Positions 51,600 to 63,478 of a stretch of 64,000 nt of DNA are shown here, piece after piece. Source of the stretch: Vicia villosa (taxonomy: Eukaryota > Streptophyta > Magnoliopsida > Fabales > Fabaceae). The stretch's first letter is position 1; each line of letters opens with the position of its first letter. Below the pieces are notes generated by a model. It was given only the letters and a program-made list of their open reading frames with translations. It made no database searches and was not told the DNA's origin. The translations under genes and the position numbers were made by a program. The stretch spans positions 124,001 through 188,000 of the forward strand of contig NW_026705920.1 of assembly GCF_029867415.1 (NCBI RefSeq). The letters run 5' to 3'.

Positions 51600-52600
51600 T
51601 CCCACTACTACAAATAACACTTTTCTGACGAAGCTTTCACCTCGAACATGCTATAAATCGAGAGTATAGGTTCTGGGAGCGTAATGTTTGATTAGTTTAA
51701 AGAAAATAAACAACATTTTCCCTTGGTATTCTAAAAAACTAAGGGTTTTCTTAAAAACCGATGTAACATAGCTATAACTGAGCGCCATGTTTTCTCCATA
51801 AAAAAATAAACCTCTTCTCTCGATTTTTTGAAAACTTGAGGGATTATAGCTATAAGGGATCTCGCTTCGAATCCTTATTCGTTCATTTAAAGTTTTTTCA
51901 ACGATTTCTCACTTGACATCTTTCCAGATTTCATGTTTTTATTTGCTAATTAGTAATTTTCAAAATATTTGTTATATCAATAAATAAGAATAGGCAATAA
52001 TAAAAAAGGAAATATTTCTTTGATAATAAAAAAAGGACAACAGATAACGATTCCACATATTCAAACTCACTCAATTTAACTCCAACATTATCTCTATTAA
52101 CTATCTCTAACTGAGAGAAAAGTTCATGAAGAACTGTTCCGTATGATATGAGGAAAGTCATTTCCTCCCGAGAGATGATTATCATTTCCTTTAAGAAGTT
52201 AAAAATGGTAAGAGGAAGATTAACTCTCACTCTGCAGGTAAGAAAGTACAAGAGATGTTTGTCATCCCAAGTAATCGTTTTCAATAGTTTCTCTCTTGGA
52301 CGGAGATTTGACACTAAAAGTTGAAACCAAACTTTTGCAATTGGGAGTAGAGTACCAGGACTGATGGGCTTATCTATGTTGGCATAAATTAGGTGAAGGC
52401 GGGTTGAATAGACATTGTTGAATCTATAATGTTCAACATAACTACCTTTCTCTTCACATTTTAACCAGTTGGCATAACAGAGACATTTAACCATAACTCT
52501 TTAACGAAAAAGCAGTCTGAATATCAAAAAATTTCATTATAAAAGCATCTGAATATCAAAAATTGATAATGAAACATCATGAAGCACTTGAAACTATCTA
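51600..52600 (-). mobile_element. Transposon remnant with plant putative-transposon-protein frame
   Basis: Starts with CACTACTACAAATAACACTT (51602 on), CACTA-like. The minus frame 51946-52494 (182 residues) includes ISPGTLLPIAKVWFQLLVSN and REKLLKTITWDDKHLLYFL. This resembles the plant 'putative transposon protein' family found in retroelement-derived ORFs. The assignment is by general pattern only, and the right border is unknown. Confidence 0.4.
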
Positions 52601-52971
52601 CATCCTCCACTTTAAGGTTTGCAAGAGTATTTTCTATGAAGAGTTCTCCCTGATGAAATGCAAGAGAGAGAAAATTGGGTTTAAGGTATGTGTTCTTAAA
52701 TATTTATTTCAGCAAAAAATCATTTATTAATCTAACCCTCTTTTTGTTTATATTAGAAACAAATGCACAACATATGATCTTCATGAACAAATTAATTTTT
52801 ATTTTATTATTCTATGTAAAACAATGTAATATTCTGGCTAAATATTATAGTTTATAAACAAATTATTTTATTAATTTTCTGTGTATACAATGTAACGAGT
52901 TTAAATTTTAAAAAAAACAATCTAACTTATCCCTCAGTTTTATTGATAAATCGATATATATGAGGCGCTAG
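52601..52971. other. Unassigned spacer
   Basis: Short open frames only; nothing recognised. Confidence 0.45.
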
Positions 52972-53164
52972 TTTTACAAAGGCTTAATACCCTTTTTGGT
53001 CTCGTACCTATACCTCGGGGTTCATTTTAGTCCTCTTTCTTTTAAAAGTTCCAAACTGATCCCTTACGTTATTAAAATGGTATCACGTTTGTCCTGACTG
53101 TTAAAAACATTAGATTATTATTAAAAATATGGCTGATGTGTTAATTATTAATGAGGTGTAATGA

Positions 53165-53735
53165 ATGGTTTGGTTCTGTGGAATGGTCATAATTGGTCAC
53201 CACAACAACCTCTTCCTCTCCACCACTCTCTTATCCTTCTACGCCTCTTCCTCCTCCTCTCAATCCCTACGCCATTCCCACACCCTCTTCTCCCAAATCA
53301 CCAACCCCGATCTCTTCCTATGGAACTCCATCATCAAAGCATACTCTCTCACCCTTCATTCTCCATCAAAACACCCTTTTTCCCTCTTCAAATCCATGCT
53401 CTTTTGTTTTGTATCCCCTGATTCATTCACCTTCCCTTATCTTCTTAAATCATGTGCTAATTTGTTGATAAGTGATAGTCCTAAAATGAGTCTTCAGGTT
53501 CATTGTCATGTTGTAAGAAATGGGTATGATTTTTTTTGTGTTTTTGAGAATGTTGATAGTATGTGTAAGGTGTTTGAAGGAATTCTTGTTAGTGATTGTG
53601 TTTCGTTTAGTACAATGATTAATGGGTTTGTACGTGCGGGTTTTATTAGTCGTTGTTTTCGGTGGTAGTGAACTGGGGTATTTTGGTGGTAGTGTTTTAT
53701 TGGTGAATAAGCTTGTAGATATGTATGCAAAATTT
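53165..53735 (+). pseudogene. Captured PPR-protein gene fragment
   Basis: An open frame of 167 residues with PLS-type pentatricopeptide features: LFLSTTLLSFYA, LFSQITNPDLFLWNSIIKAY, SPDSFTFPYLLKSCANLL, QVHCHVVRNG, VSDCVSFSTMINGFVRAG. A frameshift near 53665 follows; the next frame continues with GGSVLLVNKLVDMYAKF. Only the first repeats of a full PPR gene are present and intermediate stretches are deleted, so it is not functional. The parent gene is elsewhere in the genome. Confidence 0.85.
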
Positions 53736-53744
53736 GCAATACTA

Positions 53745-53865
53745 TGTGTAAGCTTGTACTTGACGCCAAAACAGCAAAAGCATTCAAAGAGAAGATTATT
53801 GATGAGTATCGGGTGAACATGTATGGCATGCCAGTGTTTCAATTAGATGATTTAGGTTTCAATTA
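53745..53865 (+). pseudogene. Captured TM9SF (EMP70) gene fragment
   Basis: In a different frame from the PPR part: CKLVLDAKTAKAFKEKIIDE then YRVNM. This matches the lumenal N-terminal segment of plant transmembrane-9 superfamily members (C..-LDA..AK.FKEKIDDEYRVNM). About 28 residues align before divergence at MYGMPVFQ. It adjoins the PPR fragment directly, indicating a second capture or an internal rearrangement. Confidence 0.7.
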
Positions 53866-54149
53866 GGAGATTTTAAGAAGCATTTTGTGTTAGGGTTGAA
53901 TTCGGGGGAAAATAGAAAAGTGTTTCAGCAACAAGCAATAAGAAGGTGACGAATAGACATTACATCAATCCACCCCAGCTTCCACGTCTTCTAAAGTAAC
54001 ATCGTTAGATAGTTTTTGACGAAAAGAACCACTTTGATTATGTTAGACAATGTAAGGGACCAAATTGAAAATTTTAAAAGGAAGAGGACCAAAATGGACC
54101 CCGAGGCATAGGTACGAGACCAAAAAGGGTATTAAGCCTTTTATAAATA

Positions 54150-54310
54150 ATAAAAGTGTAGATGATGAGGTTCAAACCTATGCGCAAATAAATTTGCCCC
54201 TCGGTGTTTTAAAAATTGAAGTGTTAAGTCGTTACTTTTCATGACGTCCTTCGTTACCTTGCTTCTTTAGCCGAGGTAAAATGCATTTCGCGTCCGAGGT
54301 TAAAAACATT
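54150..54310. repeat. CACTA-like subterminal fragment
   Basis: Shares CCTTCGTTACCTTGCTT and CCGAGGTAAAATG with the composites near 22830-22890 and 33370-33426. Confidence 0.55.
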
Positions 54311-55420
54311 TTTCGTAGGATATGTTCCACAATTTCAACAAGGTGAACCTTTCCTTAGACCTCCACCACCACCATGGACCTCAATATTGGAGGCACTACT
54401 TATAACACCCTAAACCTCAAACACTTAATTTATGAAATAAAGTGTATTAGTTTACTCAAAAAGGGTGTCACATTTTCTCAGCATATACATCTTACTCAAT
54501 TATCAAATTATAGAAGCGAAATTAGATAATAACAACTCAACTTTAATTATCTCATAAATAAAATCAACTTCATTTTAAATCATGAAATAAATAGTTCAAC
54601 AACTCTCAAAACACAAAACAGAAAGGTAACCCGACCCAATATTACACTATCAGAGCGATACACGGAAACTAAATAAATTAAAAATAATGAACAATGAAGA
54701 AGGCCAACTACGTCATTCTCTAACCCGAGCAACAATTAAGGCTCTTCTACTTGAGTATCTTCACCACAGGGGTAAAGAACAACACAAAATAAAAAGGGGC
54801 TGATAAATACATTCACATATATTAATAGTGTATAAACAACAAGGATAGTACAATTAGCATAATTAATCAATCATACAATCCATCCACAACAATAATCATT
54901 CACATATGCAATTATGTATGGAATGTGTTCATCTCCTCTACTTCAACGCATGTGGTACCAAATTTTTTGATGTCAGAGGTATGTTATTGTAATATCCCAT
55001 ATTCCCTTAAGTGTTCTAATAGTTATCAGTTAGTTGGGACAAATAGAGTAATTAGGGAACTTAGAAGAGATTAAATTATACTCAGTTCGACGGACCTTTT
55101 CTAATTGATAGAAGAAAGGATAATTTGATAATATTATTAAATGGTAAATTTTTACAAGGAGACAAATATCATTTGAGATATTTTTCTTTCTCTCCTTCTA
55201 TCTATTATTTTTGTGTGTGTGTGTGTGTGGTGGTGGTAAGAGAAAGAAGAAAAGTTGGTAATAGAAGAGAGAAAGAAAGAAAAAAAGAAAGAAGAGAAAG
55301 AAGATGAATGAACTCAAGAAAGAAGAAGAAGACTATGGAGATCATCATCATCGCCACCAAATCATCTCAATTTTTCAATCATTTTCATCTATTAAGGTGG
55401 ATTCCTAAATAGAATTAGCT
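54311..55420. other. LTR-like repeat sequence, no gene
   Basis: Text such as TATAACACCCTAAACCTCAAAC and TGTAATATCCCATATTCCC suggests old LTR pieces. It contains (GT)n at about 55213-55229 and a GA-rich run at 55255-55312. Confidence 0.4.

Positions 55421-55422
<2 letters not shown>

Positions 55423-55461
<39 letters not shown>
55423..55461. repeat. Poly(G) tract, 39 bases
   Basis: 39 consecutive G followed by T and four more G. The exact length is probably unreliable in any assembly. It can form G-quadruplexes. Confidence 0.95.
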
Positions 55462-55462
<1 letters not shown>

Positions 55463-55465
55463 GGG

Positions 55466-56470
55466 GAATTTACATGAAATGGGAAAACTAGGGTTTATAT
55501 GTTTTGCTTTCATTATGGAAAAATTAGTGTTAATACATGTTATATACTTCTTCTTGTATGCTTACTTATGAAAATTCATAATGATTCACATTGATTGGTG
55601 TAGAATCTTATTGTGTTTAGTGGCGTTGAGACAAATTATAGTGTCGACGCGAATTGTGGTGCTATGTTCTTGTTTCTCGAGGTTATGGCTCATGATCACG
55701 TGGGTTATAGGTAGAGTTAAAATTGGGAAAATTTCATGGAAATGGGGTTAGGGGTGTGTGAAGTTGCATAATTATGAAATTGATTATAAGGAATGATGGT
55801 GTGAGTTACTATGTGTTTGGATTGAAAAAAATGTGTAAAACAAGTGAAAATTGGATATTTTTAGCCTAGCTATTGTGGTAATTGATTAATAGCTTAAAAA
55901 ATAGGTTTTGAGTATTTTGAGGGCTAGTAATCGATTACCACATATTGGTACTAGATTACAAATGACTGTGTGGAAAATTACCAAATTGGAAATGATGTGT
56001 CTTGAGTTTCGTAAGTCTATTTTGGGCGTGGTCAGAAGCGTTATAAAGCTAACTTTAAGGGCTATGACATAGAGAGGATTCTAATAGTTTATTCCAATTT
56101 AATTTCCCCCATGGAGTCCGGTTAATCCCACCGTAGGATGATCAGGCGTACGCTTATTGTGTAGTGTGTAAGTGGAATAAGTAAGGTTGAAACAAGTTGC
56201 GTGAAAGCTTCGCCTAAGGTTTATTTAACATGATATACTATGATGTGTGCCTTATGTATGATACTATGATGAGTATGCTATGAACCATGCTATAATTTAT
56301 TGGATGTGTTAATTGTGTAACAATATGATTAGAACCTTATCATGATGAGAAAGGAAAACTAGGAACATAACTAGGTATATGACTTAGAAAGATAACTTAG
56401 GTTACGGTAAATAACTTAAGTTGAAATGCTCGAATGTAAGAGGTGCCTCGGTATGCATCTGTGAGCGAGT
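55466..56470. other. Unassigned repeat-like sequence
   Basis: No gene is recognised; only short frames on either strand. Confidence 0.4.
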
Positions 56471-56473
56471 AAT

Positions 56474-56474
<1 letters not shown>

Positions 56475-56551
<77 letters not shown>
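56475..56551. repeat. (AT)n followed by (AC)n microsatellite
   Basis: About 60 bp of TA, then about 18 bp of CA. Overlapping open frames on both strands are artefacts. Confidence 0.97.
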
Positions 56552-56552
<1 letters not shown>

Positions 56553-56739
56553 TATATAGATCATTCCATTTACGAAAAAGTGACGCATGGTATGGATGGT
56601 TATCGATGATACAATTGCAAACTGAACTAGCTTGCATGGAAACATGATATATTATGGTTGCGAGATAATACTATAGTGATTGAGATGGATACCGTGACTC
56701 GCCGTGTCCATAGTCTATGGATTTGGATCGGTCAAAACC

Positions 56740-57190
56740 AATGAAGCGACGTTTTAAAAAAACGAACAGTTTAAATGCTTATTTTTTCAGACAAAACAAG
56801 GCTATTTTGATAATTATTTTTTTAATTAAAATTAAAATATATAAGAAATAGAAACTTAAAAAATTAAAACTAAATACTAAATTTGTTAGAAGTTATTTTA
56901 TTATTCGGTTTACGTGGCAATTAGAATTTGTTTAAAATTTATTTAAATTTATATTTTGTACTATTTTGTTGTGTGTGATGACTATGTTTAAATTTAGAAT
57001 AAACTTGTGGAATTATGACGTATTCAAAAAATTTAAGTGTCATGATATTTTTTAGAGACTGAGTCATCTGATTCGACTGATTTAATAGTTATATAGTTTG
57101 GTTATAGAGACCGATTTATTCAATTAAGTTATACAATTTTATCCAATTTAATCATACGGTTCAACCAAATACCTAATAGTTCGACTAATG
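56740..57190. mobile_element. Truncated second copy of the 49875-type hAT element, inverted
   Basis: GAGACTGAGTCATCTGATTCGACTG near 57056 and preceding GACACTTAAATTT complement resemble, in reverse, the interior of the 49875 element (GGATGATTCAGTCTCTACAAAAT ... ACTTAAATTTTGTG). The ACGACGTT/AAAACGAC-type words near 56750 also match. The terminal repeats are gone. Confidence 0.55.
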
Positions 57191-57244
57191 AATCAAATGA
57201 CATAATAAACTATAGGATAAGTAAATTTAATAATAATAAATTAA

Positions 57245-57426
57245 GAATTTAATTGGAATACACTGACAGTGTAAAGAAGTTTTACACCGTCAGTGAATCA
57301 CAACCGTTAATCTATTGGAAGTGTTTGACTTTTATTTTAATTTTAAAAAAAATAATATGATTGAGTGGTTGTGATGCATTGACAGTGTAAAAAGTTTTAC
57401 ACTGACAGTGCATAGCAATTAAACTC
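57245..57426. mobile_element. Mutator-type MITE, copy 3 (182 bp)
   Basis: Begins GAATTTAATTGGAATACACTGACAGTG and ends CACTGACAGTGCATAGCAATTAAACTC. A perfect 9-bp target duplication ATAAATTAA (57236-57244, 57427-57435). Confidence 0.9.
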
Positions 57427-57435
57427 ATAAATTAA

Positions 57436-58544
57436 ACGAAAGATCTGCATTATCAAATACAAAATTTAAAGTGTGTACTAATTTGATTTGATTTGATTTG
57501 TGGTTTTAAGTGTTTTGGGTAAAGGACTACTTTGATCAATGGGTAGACTTTAAGTCTAAGCAATCGTAAATACTTCTTTTAACTTAATTAAAAAATATAA
57601 GTTTGAATCTAATTCTAAACATTCAACGTTAACAATTTTTTCTTAAAGAAAGTTTCTTATCATAATTATAATCTTACTCAATTTAAAGGTTAATCTTTGA
57701 AGTTTCACTTAGAAGATATTTGATTTTTACATTGAAATAAATATTCACTTTAAAAAAAAAATAGACATTCATTCTTAATATAATTATATATATGTGTGAG
57801 AGATATCCCACCAGATATAAGGGACAGAACAAAGTGTAACAGATTTACCAATCTGTTAAGCTGGCCAAAGACAGCAGCACCGAACGAAACACTTTCATCA
57901 GTTAACGACACTTTAAGAACTTTTGTAGCTTTAGAGTGACGAAAACACCCTTTGTTATGAAGAATAAATTGGCACTTTGTGAAGAAATATATTGTATGCT
58001 ACAAGGGTATGTTTGCATTATTGTTAATTTGTTATCATGGAATGTGGCGATAATCTAGGCAACAAGGACCTTTGATCGTGTTGTTGGGGTATTGTTGACA
58101 AGGGAAAAGGGTCAACTAAAAAGAGGGTAAAGCGTCAAAGTGATAGCTACCCAAATTGCACTCGTTTGGGTCCAAGTGGGGGCATTATGTGAAATTAGGA
58201 CAACTTCCAATTTTGTTGTTGTTAATTTGCCATAATCAAAGGTCAGCATAAAGTTTGGGGAATTGACACGGCAAACGTCTCAACTTACCTAATTTTTTTT
58301 TTTCCATTTATTCTAAATCTTATTAGTTTAATAGTATTGAGAAGTGATATATGTACTTTTTTATATTACATTTAGTTAATCATATATTATAGATATATAA
58401 TTTATTTAGTTGAACAATTGGTTAATTAAAAATCCGTTCATTTCATTTTTTTACAAAAATGATTTTTATAGTGTTATGTATTTTTGATAAAAAAATTATA
58501 ATTTTTTTAAAAAAAAAATCAATAAAAGATTAGTTTGAATAGCT
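57436..58544. other. Unassigned spacer
   Basis: No gene is recognised. The stretch 57810-58260 is less AT-rich and may be repeat-derived. Confidence 0.4.
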
Positions 58545-58795
58545 ACAGTGGTTAAACCTTGTTCGTGGAAGAATATCCTAAGAATATTTCTTCATCAGAC
58601 TTAGCATCAAATTTATCAAGGTTGTCCTATTTGTTATTTAAAATTAAACATTTACAACAAATAATATGAAATATTTGATTTTCTACCTTTAAGTAACTCA
58701 TAGGGTGTCTTCCCTAAGATGTGTTGTATGATCACCCTGTTTAAGACATGGCATGTGATGTTAATCAAATCCTCGCAAAAGTACTTAGGTAGGCT
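58545..58795 (-). pseudogene. Copia integrase C-terminal fragment
   Basis: The minus strand reads DLINITCHVLNRVIIQHILG then KTPYELLKG, followed by NQIFHIICCKCLILNNK and DKFDAKSDEEIFLGYSSTNK. This is the conserved end of the Copia integrase core and the start of its C-terminal region. The frame is broken. The sequence stops abruptly where the Ogre-like LTR begins. Confidence 0.8.
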
Positions 58796-61700
58796 TGTTA
58801 TACCCCAAAATTTGCCCACATATTTTTCAAGAAAACTCCAATCTGAAAATTAAAAGTCTCATATAATTATGGATTATTTCAACAAATATCCTAACATATG
58901 AAACACTTAGTTTTTAGAATTTTTCTTATACAGTAAATTGGCCTGCAGTTGAATTTATTCTTACGCAAACGCCAAATACTGTTTATTACTTCACACATGC
59001 TATTAATTTATTTACAGATAAATAGTACTGACACAATTGGTACAGAGTTAAATCTTTTTGCAGGCGCAGAATCAGGAAACTCAGACTGTACTGGTAACAA
59101 GTAGATTATTATTATCTTTTGTTTCCCACTAGTTTTTGTACTATATTCCATTATTTTCAAAAATATTTTCAAATCTCTTTTTCAAAAAATCAAATCTCTC
59201 TTTCCCAACACTATCATCCACTTTCTTTCAAATCTTACTTCCACTCAAATTTTCCTTTTGTACGGAATCACATCATTCCCCAACGTCTCTATCCTTCTTT
59301 CCATTCTATAAATACCTCTCATTTTCTTCCATAAAATCTCACATCAAATTCTAACTCATCTTTCAAATTCCTACCTCATATCTATTTTTCTTCTTCCCTG
59401 ACAAGAATGGCAAAGTGGATAGAGACACTGTTTCTTACAGTCATCATCATTGCTACGGTGATCATGACTTTCTTCTGCCTGCATAGTCCTGAAGAGTGTG
59501 GACCTGCAATGGTTGCACTCCCAATCATCTACATGTTATTGTTCATAGCATGGGTCATTAATCGTCATTCTTAAAATTTGCCGTATTTCTTATTTCTTAA
59601 ATGTACCGTTTATTCGTCGTACTGTTCAATATAGTATGTGATATTTGTACCGTCAGTATTAAATATTGTACTATTTGTCATAATATTGCTTAATTACTAA
59701 GATAATATTTTGTGTGTTTTCTGCCAGTCAAATATTCCTATTTCTGTGCATTAAATGATTTTCAGGGTTATTATCGGTAATTTTGCCCGCATACCGTAAA
59801 TATTAGTTATTTATTATGTCTGTGTTTTTTTAACAAGTCATGTAAATAAACTTTCATTTTTCACATAAAACAAAAACAAAAACAACAAAAAAGAAAATTA
59901 ACTTTGACTGTTGATTTTTCACTCTAACTGCTACCTGAACAGTCAGTCGACAGCCAAACTGCTGGCAGTACAATTCTCAGTGTTTTGTACCATCAATCAA
60001 ATCAATCTTTCACAATTCAAAATTCCAAGATCTTTTGTGCTAGAAGTCTTCTGAATATCACGCGATTAGCAGAGACTCAACACTGCACAAAAATCAGGTA
60101 CGTTTAACTGTCTCCTACATAAACAGTCCCTGACTAGGCTTTCTTGTTTTTACAGGAGAAACATGTTTTTGAGAGCTCAAATGGATTTCATACACATCCA
60201 TATATCTCAAAGTACCATCATACAAATTTTCAAACTTCAATTCACTCAGACGCACCGTCAGCAGCTCAAACAGTCAACAGACGACCCGTTTGACCAAAAA
60301 AGTCAACAGACAGTCAAAAATGAAATTTTTTGTCAAAGTCCATATTTTGTCAAAGGATTCATCATTTGATCATTGGATGATCATAATTCATCAAGGAAAG
60401 ATCAAAAATCAACAAAACTCTAAGATTCAAAATTAGGGTTTTTGCCTGAAAAGTCAACTCAACTTTGACTGATCATAACTCTCTCATCCTTCATCCAAAA
60501 AATTCAAACCAAAGCTCATCTTGAAGGAAATTCAATTATCTTTCAAATGCCATTGATCCCATGGTCATTGGATTCACCATTTGAAAAATATGACCAAAGA
60601 CATTACAGGTCATTTTCAAAGTCAACAAAAAGACACTTTTTTCAAAAGGACACACAAGGAGCATCAAAAATCATTTTGACATGAGACCAAAGGCATTGGT
60701 TAGAGGACTCTTTAAGGTTTCCAAAAAGTGCAAGATCTCCTTCATATGACAAAAATTGAAGGATTTACACCTTGTTGAAGTTGGCTAAATTTTGGGAAAA
60801 TACATGAAATCAACATTGCTCAAAAATGTATTTTTTCCAAATAGGGCCAAGTTTTCAGCATTCAAACATCATTTCCATGATGTTATGGGCCTCCCACGAC
60901 CAAGACTAAGCCCATACCTTTTTTTATCCATTTTTGCATGATTTTATCTTATTTTAAGATTAAAATTAAAAGGAAAATGCATGGATAATGGTTAGCTTAC
61001 AAATCAAGCATGACTCACCTCAAAGAATCTTCATCTTTCTGCAGAGAATTGAAGGGCAAGGCAGGTGCATTGAAGGCAAGATGACTTGGTCAAGAATTCA
61101 AGCTTTTTTAATATTAAAAAACCAAAGTTTCAACAAAGGCAACTAAAGACACTTCTTAGCTTCAATTGTAAGCACTCAATGCTTATAAATAAGCTATCAT
61201 AGTTCAGTAACAAAAGAGAGGCGAGTTCAGAAGCATACATAAGCTCATAACACTTGTAATCACTTGAAAAAATTCAAAGAAAACTCAAATTCGAAATTGT
61301 AATTTCAGTCCATTTCAATACAAACTAAGCATTCATACACCTTCCTTGAACATCACTTAAACTATCCCAATCAGTTACAAGCCTTGAAGCTCACTGAATC
61401 GAGCTATACAGGTCCAAATTTGTTCAAACTAAAATCAATTCGTATCTGGTTATTCACACATGTTTAACAAGATGTAGACATACTATTAAGTTTGGTTTGA
61501 AGTGTAGATCATTTCTGGAAACTTAATTGAAGTTTGGACACGTATAAACGAAACTACCATTTTAGGGTTCATAGCTTCAAAATTAGGGCTTTCAAAATTA
61601 GGCCAAATTACAAGTTCTAAATAGCACCATTAGGTTCGTATGGATCAGACGAATTGAATGGTACCATCGCGCCAAATTTCTCTGCACGTTTACCCCTATT

Positions 61701-63478
61701 CGCTATTTTGCAGGTTTGAGGTTCATCAATTACAGCGCATGTTTCATAAAAGCGCTGTAAAAGCCCCTGGCTGAAGGTTGAAGACGATGAGGTGTCTCCC
61801 CCTCATTGGTTCAGCAGCGCGCGTACCTTTTTAAATTTTCCTCTAATTCTGTGCTTTGCAGGTGCAACGTGTCCCATGAGCCTCAATTTCTGGACCACTT
61901 GATTTCATTTAATGAGTCATCCAACGCTCCAGATCACGCGTGCACATCATACTCCCTCAATCAAACCACACAGGATCAGTATCCTTTTATTTTCTATTTT
62001 ATTTTCTATTTTATTTTAATTTCTTTGTTAAATTAATTAAAAATAGTTTTAAAAATCCAAAAAATACACAAAAAATATTTTTAGACTTCTAAAATAATAT
62101 ATTATTTTCTGAAATAAAAATATTTTATTTTTCTTCAAAATTTTAATATTTTGCATAATTAATTAGTATATATTTATATATTTGGCTTTTTAATTATTCT
62201 AACCAATCAAAAAATCATAAAAAAATTTGTTCTTTATATAAAATATTGTTTATATATTATAAACTAATTTTGTACATATTTTGAATAATTTTATTTTTAA
62301 GTTTTAATTATTTGTATAATTATTTACATAATTATGTTTTAATTAACTTAAATCAATTCCAAAAATTCCAAAAAAATTAGTTTTGTTTTAAAATTAATTG
62401 ACAAATATTTTGTACATATTTTAAACTTAATTTCTAGGTTTAAATATATTTTCATCTTTTTTTCTTCATTTTAATTTAATTAATCATGCATTAATTATAA
62501 TTAAAATCAATCATAAAAAATCCAAAAACAGGCTTTTTATTTTCCTTGCAATTTAAATTCCTAGATAAATGTATAGGATGTCAAATTCATGTAAATAGGC
62601 TAGTTTACGTTTCTTGCACAATCGATGTAATAGCGTAGATTTACTTTCCGCACTTTACATTTTCGCATTTTACTTTCCAGCAAATATAAACTGCATGTAT
62701 GTCAAAGATAAAATTGAACCGTTAGATCACTAACTTCAAAGATAAAATATCTGAATCCAATCACAATCACACTTGCACCTTTTCAGGTAATCCCTTTCTC
62801 ATTCTTCTCAAAATCAAAGTCAAAATTCTACTATTTTGAGTACAAAATCGAACCTTGCGTTTATATCCGGTGAAAGGATAGATTTTTAAAGGAAATAGGA
62901 TAAAGACCTTACAACTCAGGGTAGATCTCCTAGTTTGCTTGCTCAAATCAAAACAAACAAAATTCTCATACACTGTTGTTTTTTCAAAACTTTCCAAAAG
63001 ACAATACTTTGTATACATCCAAACACGGGTTATTACAAAGTTAACGTTCTTTTCAAAACATCTTTCGAAAGATAAACAAGCATTTTGTATACATCCACAC
63101 ACGGATCATTACAAAATTCAAATTACAAAAGTATTTGAAACCACATATGAGCAATTTCAGAGCAATTGAAAAGTGATCGAAAAACAAGTGAGCTAAGCAA
63201 ACTTAAGAGCCCATGGATAACCATGGATACAAAGGGTGCTAACACCTTCCCTTTGTATAACCTACCCCCTTACCCAGAATTTCTCAAAGGTCTTTTTTCT
63301 GTTTCTTTTATAAACCTTTCCTTAATTGGATAAAATAAAAGGTCGGTGGCGACTCTGTGAATTTTCAAAAAATGCGAAAGCATTAAGCGATAAAAAAGAG
63401 TCAGTTCACGTATCTCTACAGAACAGAGGTATGGCCCGGGATTAAAAAAATCGGAGGTCCACAAGGCTCATCTCACTC
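58796..63478 (+). mobile_element. Ogre/Tat-like Gypsy LTR region (about 4.7 kb)
   Basis: Begins TGTTATACCCCAAAATTTGCCC. It is long, largely non-coding, with AAGTCAAC-rich stretches (59900-60700) and a polypyrimidine/AT tail. Near 63341 it has GGTCGGTGGCGACTCTGTGA, like the Arg-tRNA primer region of Ogre elements. The size fits the unusually long Ogre LTR. No pol domain lies inside the window, and the exact LTR end and the second LTR were not seen. Confidence 0.5.
59407..59574 (+). CDS. Small membrane-protein-like ORF (55 aa) inside the Ogre-like LTR
   Basis: The open frame runs ATG to TAA and encodes 55 residues. Two hydrophobic segments, about residues 6-24 (IETLFLTVIIIATVIMTFF) and 34-50 (PAMVALPIIYMLLFIAW), are separated by a short loop with CLHSPEEC and end in a polar INRHS tail. 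CT-rich leader and TATA-type context (CTATAAATACC at about 59305, roughly 100 bp upstream) suggest it could lie at the 5' end of the LTR-driven transcript. No family was recognised; it may be chance. Confidence 0.4.
   Translation: MAKWIETLFLTVIIIATVIMTFFCLHSPEECGPAMVALPIIYMLLFIAWVINRHS

Larger units (their letters stand above)
52981..54138 (+). mobile_element. Pack-MULE carrying PPR and TM9SF gene fragments
   Basis: Inverted ends of about 100 bp: the left starts GGCTTAATACCCTTTTTGGT, and the right end's complement starts GGCTTAATACCCTTTTTGGT (or with one T variation), followed in both by CTCGTACCTAT.CCTCGGGG. Flanking 9-mers TTTTACAAA (52972-52980) and TTTTATAAA (54139-54147) differ once, as expected for a Mutator-like 9-bp duplication. 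The inside is not a transposase but pieces of two unrelated host genes, the definition of a Pack-MULE. Confidence 0.85.

Noticed and set aside
53165..53668. Functional PPR gene
   Set aside because: Only the first repeats are present, a frameshift follows, and it sits between MULE inverted ends with a target duplication.
59119..59354. Plus-strand ORFs of 71-72 codons
   Set aside because: Two overlapping frames in a CT-rich leader with Phe/Ser/Leu bias; likely untranslated leader sequence.
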